A stretch of 64,000 nucleotides of DNA, taken from Allobosea sp. UNC402CLCol. Its GTDB lineage: Bacteria > Pseudomonadota > Alphaproteobacteria > Rhizobiales > Beijerinckiaceae. Both the position numbers and the translations under genes were made by a program. The stretch's first letter is position 1; every line of letters begins with the position of its first letter. Of this stretch, positions 23,544 to 31,508 are shown in pieces. The notes under the pieces are model-generated. The model saw nothing but the letters and a program-made list of their open reading frames with translations. It did not search any database and had not been told where the DNA came from. Location of the stretch: positions 186,001-250,000 of the forward strand of contig NZ_KN050692.1 of NCBI RefSeq assembly GCF_000745475.1. Reading direction: 5' to 3'.

Positions 23544-24971
23544 TCAAAACAGCGACTTCGCCGCAGCCGCCGCCGAGTCGAAGAGCGGTGCCGGCACGAG
23601 CGACAGCGCCAGCACGAAGACGGCCGAGACGAACAGCACCGTGCGCACGCCGAGATCCGAGCGCTCGAAGGCCGGCTTGGGATCGTCGAAATACATCACC
23701 TTGACGAGGCGCAGATAGTAATAGGCGCCGACGACGCTGGTCAGGACGCCCACCACGGCGAGCGTGTAGAGCTTGGCGTCGATCGCGGCGAGGAAGACGT
23801 AGAACTTCGCCCAGAAACCGGCCAGCGGCGGGATGCCGGCGAGCGAGAACATCATCATCGAGAGCGCGAAGGCCATCCAGGGGTTCGTCCGGGAGAGGCC
23901 GGCAAGCTCGTTGATGTCCTCGACCAGCTTGCCGTCGCGGCGCATCATCAGCACGCAGGCGAAGGCGCCGAGCGTGGTGGCGAGGTAGATCGCCATATAG
24001 GTCATCACGCCCTGCACGCCGCCGGCCGTGCCCGCGGCGAGGCCGACCAGCGCGAAGCCCATATTCGCGATCGAGGAATAGGCGAGCAGGCGCTTGATGT
24101 TGCGCTGGCCGATCGCGGCGAAGGCGCCGAGCGCCATCGAGGCGATCGAGATGAAGATGATGATCTGCTGCCAGTCATGGATCGCGCCGGGGAAGGCGCC
24201 GATGAAGACGCGGATCACCATCGCCATCGCCGCCATCTTGGGCGCCGAGGCGAAGAAGGCGGCGACCGGGGTCGGCGAGCCCTCATAGACATCCGGCGTC
24301 CACATATGGAACGGCACGGCCGAGATCTTGAAGGCGACGCCGGCGGCGATGAAGACGATGCCGAAGACGAGACCGAGGCCGGCATGGCCGCCCTGCGTCG
24401 CCGCCGCGATGCCCGGGAAGGTCACCGTTCCGGTGAAGCCATAGGTCAGCGAGGCGCCATAGAGCAGCATGCCGGAGGAGAGCGCTCCGAGCACGAAGTA
24501 CTTGAGGCCGGCTTCCGTGGAGCGGGCATTGTCGCGGTCGAAGGCGGCGACGACGTAGAGCGCCAGCGACTGCAATTCGAGGCCGACATAGAGGCTGATG
24601 AGATCGTTGGCCGAGATCATCATCATCATGCCGATGGTCGAGAGCACGATCAGGATCGGGAACTCGAAGCGCATCACGCCCTGACGGCGCAGCGTCTCCG
24701 AGGCCAGGAGGATGGTCGCACCAGCGCCCAGCAGCGTCAGCACCTTCATGAAGCGGGCGAAGCCGTCGGCGACGAAGCCGTCGTTGAAGGTCAGGAGCCT
24801 GCCCTCGCCCGAGACGACCACCACGAGCGCCACGGCAAGCAGGACAAGCGCCAGACCTTCCAGCAGGCGGCCGGCACGCTCGCCGCGGACGGCGCCGATC
24901 AGCACCATGGCGATGGCGCCAAGCGCCAGGATGATTTCCGGCAGGGCCGGGCCGAGAGCGGGCAGAGCCAT
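23544..24971 (-). CDS. nuoN: NADH-quinone oxidoreductase subunit N
   Basis: Antiporter-like proton-pumping subunit of complex I in the inner membrane. The 475-residue protein has about 14 transmembrane segments. It contains the conserved FKISAVPFHMWTPDVYEGSP stretch with the functional Lys and the KRLLAYSSIANMGFALVG stretch with a second key Lys. It is the last nuo gene, 10 bases after nuoM. Only about 11 bases separate its stop from a family A repeat, which may form or protect the 3' end before birA. Confidence 0.96.
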   Translation of the reverse strand: MALPALGPALPEIILALGAIAMVLIGAVRGERAGRLLEGLALVLLAVALVVVVSGEGRLLTFNDGFVADGFARFMKVLTLLGAGATILLASETLRRQGVMRFEFPILIVLSTIGMMMMISANDLISLYVGLELQSLALYVVAAFDRDNARSTEAGLKYFVLGALSSGMLLYGASLTYGFTGTVTFPGIAAATQGGHAGLGLVFGIVFIAAGVAFKISAVPFHMWTPDVYEGSPTPVAAFFASAPKMAAMAMVIRVFIGAFPGAIHDWQQIIIFISIASMALGAFAAIGQRNIKRLLAYSSIANMGFALVGLAAGTAGGVQGVMTYMAIYLATTLGAFACVLMMRRDGKLVEDINELAGLSRTNPWMAFALSMMMFSLAGIPPLAGFWAKFYVFLAAIDAKLYTLAVVGVLTSVVGAYYYLRLVKVMYFDDPKPAFERSDLGVRTVLFVSAVFVLALSLVPAPLFDSAAAAAKSLF

Positions 24972-24981
24972 GTCCGAGACC

Positions 24982-26496
24982 TTACTGCGCGGCGAGCATG
25001 GCCGTCTTCGCGACGGTCAGCGCAGCCTGATAGTTCTTGATGAGCATTTCGGTCGGCGCCGCGAAGGCGTCGAGGATGGTGTGGGGCTGGATGCCGTACC
25101 AGATCGTCAGCAGGACCAGCGGAGCGAGGATCGCGATCTCGCGGCCGTTCAAATCCTTGATGTCCTTGAGCTCGGGCTTCACCAGTTCACCGAAGACGAC
25201 GCGGCGATAGAGCCAGAGCGCATAGCCCGCCGAGAGGATGACGCCCGACGTTGCGAAGAAGGCGACCCAGGGATTGGCGCGGAAGGCGCCGAGCAGCGTC
25301 AGGAACTCGCCGACGAAACCGGCCGTGCCGGGCAGCCCGACATTGGCCATGGTGAAGACCATGAAGACCACGGCGTAGAGCGGCATCCGGTTCACCAGCC
25401 CGCCATAGGCGGCGATCTCGCGGGTGTGCATCCGGTCGTAGATCACGCCGACGCAGAGGAAGAGCGCGCCCGAGACGAGGCCGTGGCTCATCATCTGGAA
25501 CATGGCGCCCTGGATGCCCTGCGGGGTCAGGGTGAACAGCCCCATGGTGACGAAGCCCATATGCGCCACCGAGGAGTAGGCGATCAGCTTCTTGATGTCC
25601 TCCTGCATCAGCGCCACCAGCGAGGTGTAGACGATGGCGATGACGGAGAGCGCGAAGACCAGCGGCGCGAAATCATGCGACGCCTCCGGGAACATCGGGA
25701 TCGAGAAGCGGATGAAGCCGTAGCCGCCCATCTTCAGGAGGATCGCCGCCAGGATGACGGAGCCGGCGGTGGGCGCCTCGACGTGGGCGTCAGGCAGCCA
25801 GGTATGAACCGGCCACATCGGCATCTTCACCGCGAAGGAGGCGAAGAAGGCGAGCCAGAGCCATTTCTGCATGCCGGCCGGGAACTGGTGGGCGAGCAGC
25901 GCCGGAATGTCGGTGGTGCCGGCGTTCCAGTACATCGCCATCACGGCCAGCAGCATCAGCACCGAGCCGAGCAGCGTGTAGAGGAAGAACTTGTAGGAGG
26001 CGTAGACGCGCCGCTTGCCGCCCCAGATGCCGATGATCAGGAACATCGGGATCAGGCCGGCCTCGAAGAACAGGTAGAACAGCACGAGGTCGAGCGCCGC
26101 GAAGACGCCGATCATCAGCGTCTCCAGCACCAGGAAGGCGACCATGTACTCCGCCACCCGCTTCTCGACCGAGGTCCAGGAAGCGAGGATGCAGAACGGC
26201 ATCAGGAACGCCGTCAGCACGATGAAGGGGAAGGAGAAGCCGTCGACGCCGAGCTTGAAGCGGATCGACTCCGAGATCCAGCCATGGCTCTCGACGAGCT
26301 GGAAGCCGGGATCGGCCGGGTTGAAGCGGCTCCAGGCGACGCAGGCGAGCACGAAGGTCAGCACCGTCGTGACCAGCGCCGCCCAGCGGGCGTTTGAAGC
26401 GACCGAAGCCTCGTCGCCGCGCTGCGCCAGGATGAAGGCGGCGCCGACCAGCGGCAGGATCAGGAGACCGGTGAGAATACCGAAACCGAACATCAT
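24982..26496 (-). CDS. nuoM: NADH-quinone oxidoreductase subunit M
   Basis: 504-residue antiporter-like subunit of complex I and one of the proton channels. Conserved features are SFAVKMPMWPVHTWLPDAHV (proton-channel Lys), KKLIAYSSVAHMGFVTMG and the fourteen or so hydrophobic helices. It is separated by one base from nuoL and by ten from nuoN. No insertions or breaks are seen. Confidence 0.97.
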   Translation of the reverse strand: MMFGFGILTGLLILPLVGAAFILAQRGDEASVASNARWAALVTTVLTFVLACVAWSRFNPADPGFQLVESHGWISESIRFKLGVDGFSFPFIVLTAFLMPFCILASWTSVEKRVAEYMVAFLVLETLMIGVFAALDLVLFYLFFEAGLIPMFLIIGIWGGKRRVYASYKFFLYTLLGSVLMLLAVMAMYWNAGTTDIPALLAHQFPAGMQKWLWLAFFASFAVKMPMWPVHTWLPDAHVEAPTAGSVILAAILLKMGGYGFIRFSIPMFPEASHDFAPLVFALSVIAIVYTSLVALMQEDIKKLIAYSSVAHMGFVTMGLFTLTPQGIQGAMFQMMSHGLVSGALFLCVGVIYDRMHTREIAAYGGLVNRMPLYAVVFMVFTMANVGLPGTAGFVGEFLTLLGAFRANPWVAFFATSGVILSAGYALWLYRRVVFGELVKPELKDIKDLNGREIAILAPLVLLTIWYGIQPHTILDAFAAPTEMLIKNYQAALTVAKTAMLAAQ

Positions 26497-26497
26497 C

Positions 26498-28528
26498 TCA
26501 CCCGCGGGTCACGAGATACCAGGTCACCAGCCCGGCGACGCCGATCAGCATGGCGAAGGCATAGTGGTAGAGATAGCCGGTCTGCAGGCGCACGACGCGG
26601 TTGGTGACGTCGACGACGCGGGCCGAGACGCCGTCCGGGCCGAAGCCGTCGATGACGAAGCCGTCACCCTTCTTCCAGAGGAAGCGGCCGAGCCACTTCG
26701 CCGGACGCACGAACAGGAAGTCGTAGATCTCGTCGAAGTACCATTTGTTGAGCAGGAACCGGTACAGAACCGGGTTCGCTGCCGCGAGCCTGCCCGGGAT
26801 GTCCGGCCGGCGGACATACATCCAGTAGGCCAGCACGAAGCCGATCGCCATCGCCACGAAGGGCGACCAGACCACCCAGCCCGGCACTTCATGCATGGTG
26901 TGCAGGATGTGGTTGTCCTTGCCCATGAACAGCGCCGACTTCCAGAAATGCTCGAAGTCGTGGCCGATGAAGTACTCCTTGAAGACGTAGCCGGCAGCGA
27001 CCGCGCCCAGCGAAAGCAGGGCGAGCGGCAGCAGCATCACCCAGGGGCTCTCATGCGGGGTGTGACCATGGCCGTGGCCGTGATCGTCATGCGCATGGTC
27101 ATCTTGGCCGTGAGCGGCGTGCGCGTGATCGTCGTGACCATGTGAACCATGGCCATGGGACGCATCATGGCCCCAGCGCGGCGCACCCTCGAAGGTCATG
27201 AAATAGAGCCGCCAGGAATAGAAGGAGGTCATGCAGGCCGCGACGACCAGCAGGACGAAGGCGTAGGACGAGGCGAAGCCGCCATGCGCCACCGAGGCAT
27301 AGGCGCTCTCGATGATGGCGTCCTTGGAGAAGTAGCCGGCGAAGCCAGGGAAGCCGGTCAGTGCCAGCGTGCCGATGGTCATGGCGGCGGCGGTGAAGGG
27401 GATATGCTTCCGCAGGCCGCCCATATGGCGCATGTCCTGCTCGTGGTGCATCGCGTGGATGACCGAGCCGGCGCCCAAGAAGAGCAGCGCCTTGAAGAAG
27501 GCGTGCGTGAACAGGTGGAAGATGCCGGCGCCGTAATTGCCGACGCCGAGCGCGACGAACATGTAGCCGAGCTGCGAGCAGGTCGAATAGGCGATGACGC
27601 GCTTGATGTCGTTCTGCACGAGACCGACCGTCGCGGCGAAGAAGGCCGTGGTGGCGCCGATGACGACGACGACGGTGAGCGCGACCGGAGCGTATTCGAA
27701 GATCGGCGAGAGGCGCGCGACCATGAAGACACCTGCCGTGACCATCGTCGCGGCATGAATGAGGGCGGAGACCGGGGTCGGGCCTTCCATCGCGTCCGGC
27801 AGCCAGGTGTGCAGCAGGAACTGCGCCGACTTGCCCATGGCACCCATGAACAGCAGCAGGCAGGTCAGCGTCAGCGCATTCCAGTCATAGCCGAGGAAAT
27901 GGAAGGGCTTGCCGACCATCTCGCCGACGCGCGGGAAGATCGAGTCGAAGGTGACCGCGCCGAAGAGCACGAAGATCAGGAAGATGCCGAGCAGGAAGCC
28001 GAAATCGCCGACACGGTTGACGATGAAGGCCTTCATCGCCGCGGCATTGGCCGAGGGCTTCTGGTACCAGAAGCCGATCAGCAGGTAGGAGGCGAGACCG
28101 ACGCCTTCCCAGCCGAAGAACATCTGGACGAGGTTGTCCGCCGTCACCAGCATCAGCATGGCGAAGGTGAACAGCGAGAGATAGGCGAAGAAGCGCGGCC
28201 GGTGCGGATCCTCGTGCATGTAGCCGATGGAATAGAGGTGCACGAGCGACGACACGGTGTTGACGACGACCAGCATCACCGCCGTCAGCGTGTCGATGCG
28301 GAAGGCCCAGTCGACCTGCAGGGCACCAGAGGAGATCCAGTTCGCGACCTGGATGCGCGTCGTGCCCGAACCCAAGCCGACCTGGAAGAAGGCGACCCAG
28401 GACAGCACCGCCGAGACGATGAGCAGCGAGGTCGTGACGATCTCGGAGCCGCGCGCGCCGATCAGCCGGCCGAAGAGCCCGGCGATCAGGAAGCCGATGA
28501 GGGGGAGGAAGACGATCAGGTGATACAT
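26498..28528 (-). CDS. nuoL: NADH-quinone oxidoreductase subunit L, with a histidine-rich insert
   Basis: Largest antiporter-like subunit of complex I, 676 residues. The antiporter core is normal, with MGKSAQFLLHTWLPDAMEGP and KRVIAYSTCSQLGYMFVALG. The long lateral helix HL should follow. Between two membrane segments, at about residues 452-493, lies a low-complexity loop built of GH, DH and AH steps with 15 His in 39 residues (for example SHGHGSHGHDDHAH). Such a loop could bind Zn, Ni or Cu. Short His-rich loops here are known in related bacteria, but this one is striking. It is followed by nuoM after one base. Confidence 0.96.
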   Translation of the reverse strand: MYHLIVFLPLIGFLIAGLFGRLIGARGSEIVTTSLLIVSAVLSWVAFFQVGLGSGTTRIQVANWISSGALQVDWAFRIDTLTAVMLVVVNTVSSLVHLYSIGYMHEDPHRPRFFAYLSLFTFAMLMLVTADNLVQMFFGWEGVGLASYLLIGFWYQKPSANAAAMKAFIVNRVGDFGFLLGIFLIFVLFGAVTFDSIFPRVGEMVGKPFHFLGYDWNALTLTCLLLFMGAMGKSAQFLLHTWLPDAMEGPTPVSALIHAATMVTAGVFMVARLSPIFEYAPVALTVVVVIGATTAFFAATVGLVQNDIKRVIAYSTCSQLGYMFVALGVGNYGAGIFHLFTHAFFKALLFLGAGSVIHAMHHEQDMRHMGGLRKHIPFTAAAMTIGTLALTGFPGFAGYFSKDAIIESAYASVAHGGFASSYAFVLLVVAACMTSFYSWRLYFMTFEGAPRWGHDASHGHGSHGHDDHAHAAHGQDDHAHDDHGHGHGHTPHESPWVMLLPLALLSLGAVAAGYVFKEYFIGHDFEHFWKSALFMGKDNHILHTMHEVPGWVVWSPFVAMAIGFVLAYWMYVRRPDIPGRLAAANPVLYRFLLNKWYFDEIYDFLFVRPAKWLGRFLWKKGDGFVIDGFGPDGVSARVVDVTNRVVRLQTGYLYHYAFAMLIGVAGLVTWYLVTRG

Positions 28529-28557
28529 GTCCGTGAGGTCCAGGCGCCTTGCGACGC

Positions 28558-28866
28558 TCAGCCTTTCATCATGTTGATGTCTTCCACCGCGATCGAGCCG
28601 CGGTTGCGGAAGTAGACGACGAGAATGGCGAGACCGATCGCGGCCTCCGCCGCCGCCACCGTAAGCACAAGCAGCGCGAAGACCTGGCCGACGATGTCGC
28701 CCAGGAAGCTCGAGAAGGCGACGAAGTTGATGTTGACCGAGAGCAGGATGAGCTCGACCGACATCAGGATGACGATGATGTTCTTGCGGTTGACGAAGAT
28801 GCCGAGCACGCCGAGCGTGAACAGGATCGCGCTGACGGCGAGATAGTGGCCCAGTCCGATCATCAT
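28558..28866 (-). CDS. nuoK: NADH-quinone oxidoreductase subunit K
   Basis: 102-residue membrane subunit of complex I with three transmembrane helices. The conserved glutamates are in MSVELILLSVN and AAAEAAIGLAIL, both on the proton path. Tandem ATG codons occur at 28866 and 28863; the first gives a four-base ATGA overlap with nuoJ. It ends 29 bases before nuoL. Longer ORFs in this frame only read through nuoJ out of frame. Confidence 0.95.
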   Translation of the reverse strand: MMIGLGHYLAVSAILFTLGVLGIFVNRKNIIVILMSVELILLSVNINFVAFSSFLGDIVGQVFALLVLTVAAAEAAIGLAILVVYFRNRGSIAVEDINMMKG

Positions 28867-29486
28867 GCCATCTCCTCGGGAACGCCGGCGCGCGAGGGCA
28901 CCTGCTTGACCTCCATCGCCGCGGCCTTGGTACGGGCGTTCTGGGTCGGGACGTGCTGGCGCTTGATGCCGTGGCGCTCGCGCAGCGTCAGCACGATCGC
29001 GCCGATCATGGCGACGAGCAGCACGAGGCCGGCCGCCTGGAAGTAGTAGATGTACTGCGTGTAGAGCACGCGGCCGAGCGCCTCGGTATTCGTGATCCCG
29101 CCGGGAATCGCGGCGACCGGCGCCTTGACGAGCTGCGGATTGATGACCCAGGCGCCGACGACCATCAGGAGCTCGACGGCGAAGATGAAGCCGATCAGCG
29201 CGCCGATCGGCAGATAGTTGAGGAAGCCCTGGCGGAACTCGGCGAAATCGACGTCGAGCATCATCACCACGAAGAGGAAGAGCACCGCGACCGCGCCGAC
29301 ATAGACGACGACCAGCAGCATCGCGAGGAACTCGGCGCCGAGCAGCATGAACAGCCCGGCCGCGTTGACGAAGGCCAGGATCAGGTAGAGCACCGAATGC
29401 ACGGGATTGCGCGAGGTCACCACCATGAAGGCGGATGCCACGGTCACCCCTGCGAAGAGATAGAAGAAAGCCGCTGCGGCATTCAT
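28863..29486 (-). CDS. nuoJ: NADH-quinone oxidoreductase subunit J
   Basis: 207-residue membrane subunit of complex I with five transmembrane helices. The broken helix region YVGAVAVLFLFVVMML, which forms the pi-bulge near the quinone/proton path, is clear. The C-terminus is hydrophilic (REASGIKRQ-like region, then a short basic tail). It overlaps nuoK by four bases. Upstream, a 222-base gap with a family A repeat separates it from nuoI, the largest interruption inside the nuo operon. Confidence 0.95.
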   Translation of the reverse strand: MNAAAAFFYLFAGVTVASAFMVVTSRNPVHSVLYLILAFVNAAGLFMLLGAEFLAMLLVVVYVGAVAVLFLFVVMMLDVDFAEFRQGFLNYLPIGALIGFIFAVELLMVVGAWVINPQLVKAPVAAIPGGITNTEALGRVLYTQYIYYFQAAGLVLLVAMIGAIVLTLRERHGIKRQHVPTQNARTKAAAMEVKQVPSRAGVPEEMA

Positions 29487-29633
29487 CTCGGCCAGCCCTT
29501 CCCGCCCCTTTTCGGCGCGGTCCTCGTTTGGTTCGTGCTCCGGGACTCAAAAGACCCCGAGCAATTTGGAGCGTCTATAATCAGGCCCGCCGGGCGGGAC
29601 AACCGCACGGCGGGTCTGGTCTCGTTCTAAGGG

Positions 29634-29699
29634 CGTCATTCTCGGGCTTGACCCGAGAATCTCCGGCAAGAGATGCTCGGGTCAAGCCCGAGAATGACG
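29634..29699. repeat. Intergenic hairpin repeat, family A copy 3, inside the nuo operon
   Basis: A shorter family A element: ATTCTCGGG directly followed by CTTGA and CCCGAGAAT, then ATGCTCGGG / CCCGAGAAT, with outer CGTCAT and ATGACG. It lacks the GAAGCGAAGCGC spacer of copies 1 and 2. It is in the nuoI-nuoJ gap at 29487-29708 and could cause partial termination or mRNA processing within the operon. Confidence 0.85.
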
Positions 29700-29708
29700 G
29701 CGCTTCAA

Positions 29709-30197
29709 CTACCGATAGGGCGCGTCCATCGCGATGTTGCGCGCGATCTCGCGTTCCCAGCGCGCGCCGTTCGCGAGCAGCTTGTCCTTGTCGTAGAACA
29801 GCTCCTCGCGGGTCTCGGTCGCGAACTCGAAATTCGGCCCCTCGACGATGGCATCGACCGGGCAGGCTTCCTGGCAGAAGCCGCAGTAGATGCATTTGGT
29901 CATGTCGATGTCGTAACGGGTGGTGCGGCGCGTGCCGTCGTTGCGGCGCGGGCCGGCCTCGATCGTGATGGCCTGCGCCGGGCAGATCGCCTCGCAGAGC
30001 TTGCAGGCGATGCAGCGCTCCTCGCCGTTCGGATAGCGGCGCAAAGCATGCTCGCCACGGAAGCGCGGCGAGAGCTGGCCCTTCTCGAACGGGTAGTTCA
30101 GCGTCGCCTTCGGCTTGAAGAAATAGCGCATCGAGAGCCCGATCGCCCCGACGAACTCCTTCAGCAGCAGGCCCCTTGCGGCTTGCGCGAGTGACAT
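29709..30197 (-). CDS. nuoI: NADH-quinone oxidoreductase subunit I
   Basis: 162-residue ferredoxin-like subunit carrying the N6a and N6b [4Fe-4S] clusters that pass electrons toward the quinone site. Two cysteine motifs are intact: CIACKLCEAICPAQAI and CIYCGFCQEACPVDAI. The N-terminal amphipathic segment (LLKEFVGAIGLSMRYFFKPK) matches the family. It starts 19 bases after the small membrane ORF at 30217. The end (IAMDAPYR) is the normal NuoI terminus. Confidence 0.97.
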   Translation of the reverse strand: MSLAQAARGLLLKEFVGAIGLSMRYFFKPKATLNYPFEKGQLSPRFRGEHALRRYPNGEERCIACKLCEAICPAQAITIEAGPRRNDGTRRTTRYDIDMTKCIYCGFCQEACPVDAIVEGPNFEFATETREELFYDKDKLLANGARWEREIARNIAMDAPYR

Positions 30198-30216
30198 CGC
30201 CTTCGTCCTTCCATCC

Positions 30217-30453
30217 TCAGCCGAACAGCGTCCGGCCGATCACGAAACCCAGGACCGGCATCAAGCCGATCGTCATCACAACCAGAGCCGCCCGCAGGAT
30301 GCGGATACGGCGCTCGTAATCATCCTTCTCGGCCTGCGTCTCCGAGCGATCCGTGCGCCGGAGCGCCCCGATCACCACGGCCGAGATCAACCGGTATTCC
30401 AGCAGGCCCAGCCCGAAGCCGATCAGGGCGCCGAGCGGGCCGGCCCAACTCAT
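30217..30453 (-). CDS. Small two-helix membrane protein between nuoH and nuoI
   Basis: 78 residues, start ATG at 30453 overlapping the nuoH stop by four bases (ATGA), stop 19 bases before nuoI. Helix 1 covers about residues 5-30 (PLGALIGFGLGLLEYRLISA) and helix 2 about 53-73 (LRAALVVMTIGLMPVLGFVI). A charged stretch between them (RRTDRSETQAEKDDYERRIR) should face one side. I know no family for it. The tight coupling to nuoH makes a real gene likely. It could be an accessory or assembly factor of complex I, or a passenger in the operon. Confidence 0.75.
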   Translation of the reverse strand: MSWAGPLGALIGFGLGLLEYRLISAVVIGALRRTDRSETQAEKDDYERRIRILRAALVVMTIGLMPVLGFVIGRTLFG

Positions 30454-31502
30454 CCGCCGACCGGGCCCCAGCCCGTCAATTGCAGCACCAGCGCCACGAT
30501 CACCACGCAAGCGAGCGAGAGCGGCAGGAAGACCTTCCAGCCCAGGCGCATCAGCTGGTCGTAGCGGTAGCGCGGCACGAAGGCCTTCACCAGCGCGAAC
30601 ATGAAGAACACCAGGCAGACCTTGAGCGCGAACCAGAACACGCCGGGCAGCCAGGTGAAGGGCGGCAGCGCGACCGGGGGCGCCCAGCCGCCGAGGAACA
30701 GGATCGTGGTCAGCGAGCACATGGTCATGATCGCCACGTATTCGCCGAGCATGAACAGCAGGTACGGCGTCGAGGAATACTCGACCATGAAGCCCGCCAC
30801 GAGCTCGGATTCCGCTTCCGCCAGATCGAAGGGCGGCCGGTTCGTTTCGGCCAGCGCCGAAACGAAGAAGACCACGAACATCGGGAAGAGCGGGATGAAG
30901 TACCAGTTCAGGATCGAGAGCCACGGCACGCCCAGCGCATGCGCCAGACCCCGGTTCTGCTGCGCCTCGACCACGGCCGAGAGGTTCAGCGAGCCGACGC
31001 AGAGCAGCACGGTGATGATGACGAAGCCGATCGAGACCTCGTAGGACACCATCTGCGCCGCCGAGCGCAGCGCGCTCATGAACGGGTATTTCGAGTTCGA
31101 AGCCCAGCCGGCCATGATGATGCCGTAGACGCCGAGCGAGGAGATCGCGAGGATGTAGAGCACGCCGACATTGATGTCGGCGATCGCCCAGCCTTCCGCC
31201 ACCGGGATCACCGCCCAGGCGCCGAGCGCCAAGAGGCAGGAGATGAAGGGCGCCAGCAGGAAGATGCCCTTATTCGCGCCGGACGGGATGATCGGCTCCT
31301 TGAGCGCGAACTTGATCAGGTCGGCGAAGCTCTGGAACAGGCCCCAGGGGCCGACCACGTTCGGGCCACGGCGGAGCTGCACCGCCGCCCAGACCTTGCG
31401 GTCGGCCAGCAGGATGTAGGCGATGAAGACCAGCAGGCAGACCAGCAGCAGCAGGCTCTTGCCGAGAACGATCGCGATATCGAGGACGAGGTCCCAGTTC
31501 AT
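30450..31502 (-). CDS. nuoH: NADH-quinone oxidoreductase subunit H
   Basis: 350-residue membrane subunit that, with NuoB and NuoD, forms the quinone chamber. Conserved stretches: ADRKVWAAVQLRRGPNVVGPWGLFQ, FALKEPIIP, AETNRPPFDLAEAESELVAGF (with the glutamates of the E-channel) and RYRYDQLMRLGWK near the end. It has eight transmembrane helices. It is 6 bases after nuoG and overlaps the downstream 78-aa ORF by four bases. Confidence 0.97.
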   Translation of the reverse strand: MNWDLVLDIAIVLGKSLLLLVCLLVFIAYILLADRKVWAAVQLRRGPNVVGPWGLFQSFADLIKFALKEPIIPSGANKGIFLLAPFISCLLALGAWAVIPVAEGWAIADINVGVLYILAISSLGVYGIIMAGWASNSKYPFMSALRSAAQMVSYEVSIGFVIITVLLCVGSLNLSAVVEAQQNRGLAHALGVPWLSILNWYFIPLFPMFVVFFVSALAETNRPPFDLAEAESELVAGFMVEYSSTPYLLFMLGEYVAIMTMCSLTTILFLGGWAPPVALPPFTWLPGVFWFALKVCLVFFMFALVKAFVPRYRYDQLMRLGWKVFLPLSLACVVIVALVLQLTGWGPVGG

Positions 31503-31508
31503 GGCCGG

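Noticed and set aside
28558..29550. A 330-codon frame suggesting a nuoJ-nuoK fusion
   Set aside because: The upstream half reads nuoJ out of frame; true nuoK starts at 28866 and nuoJ is intact in its own frame.
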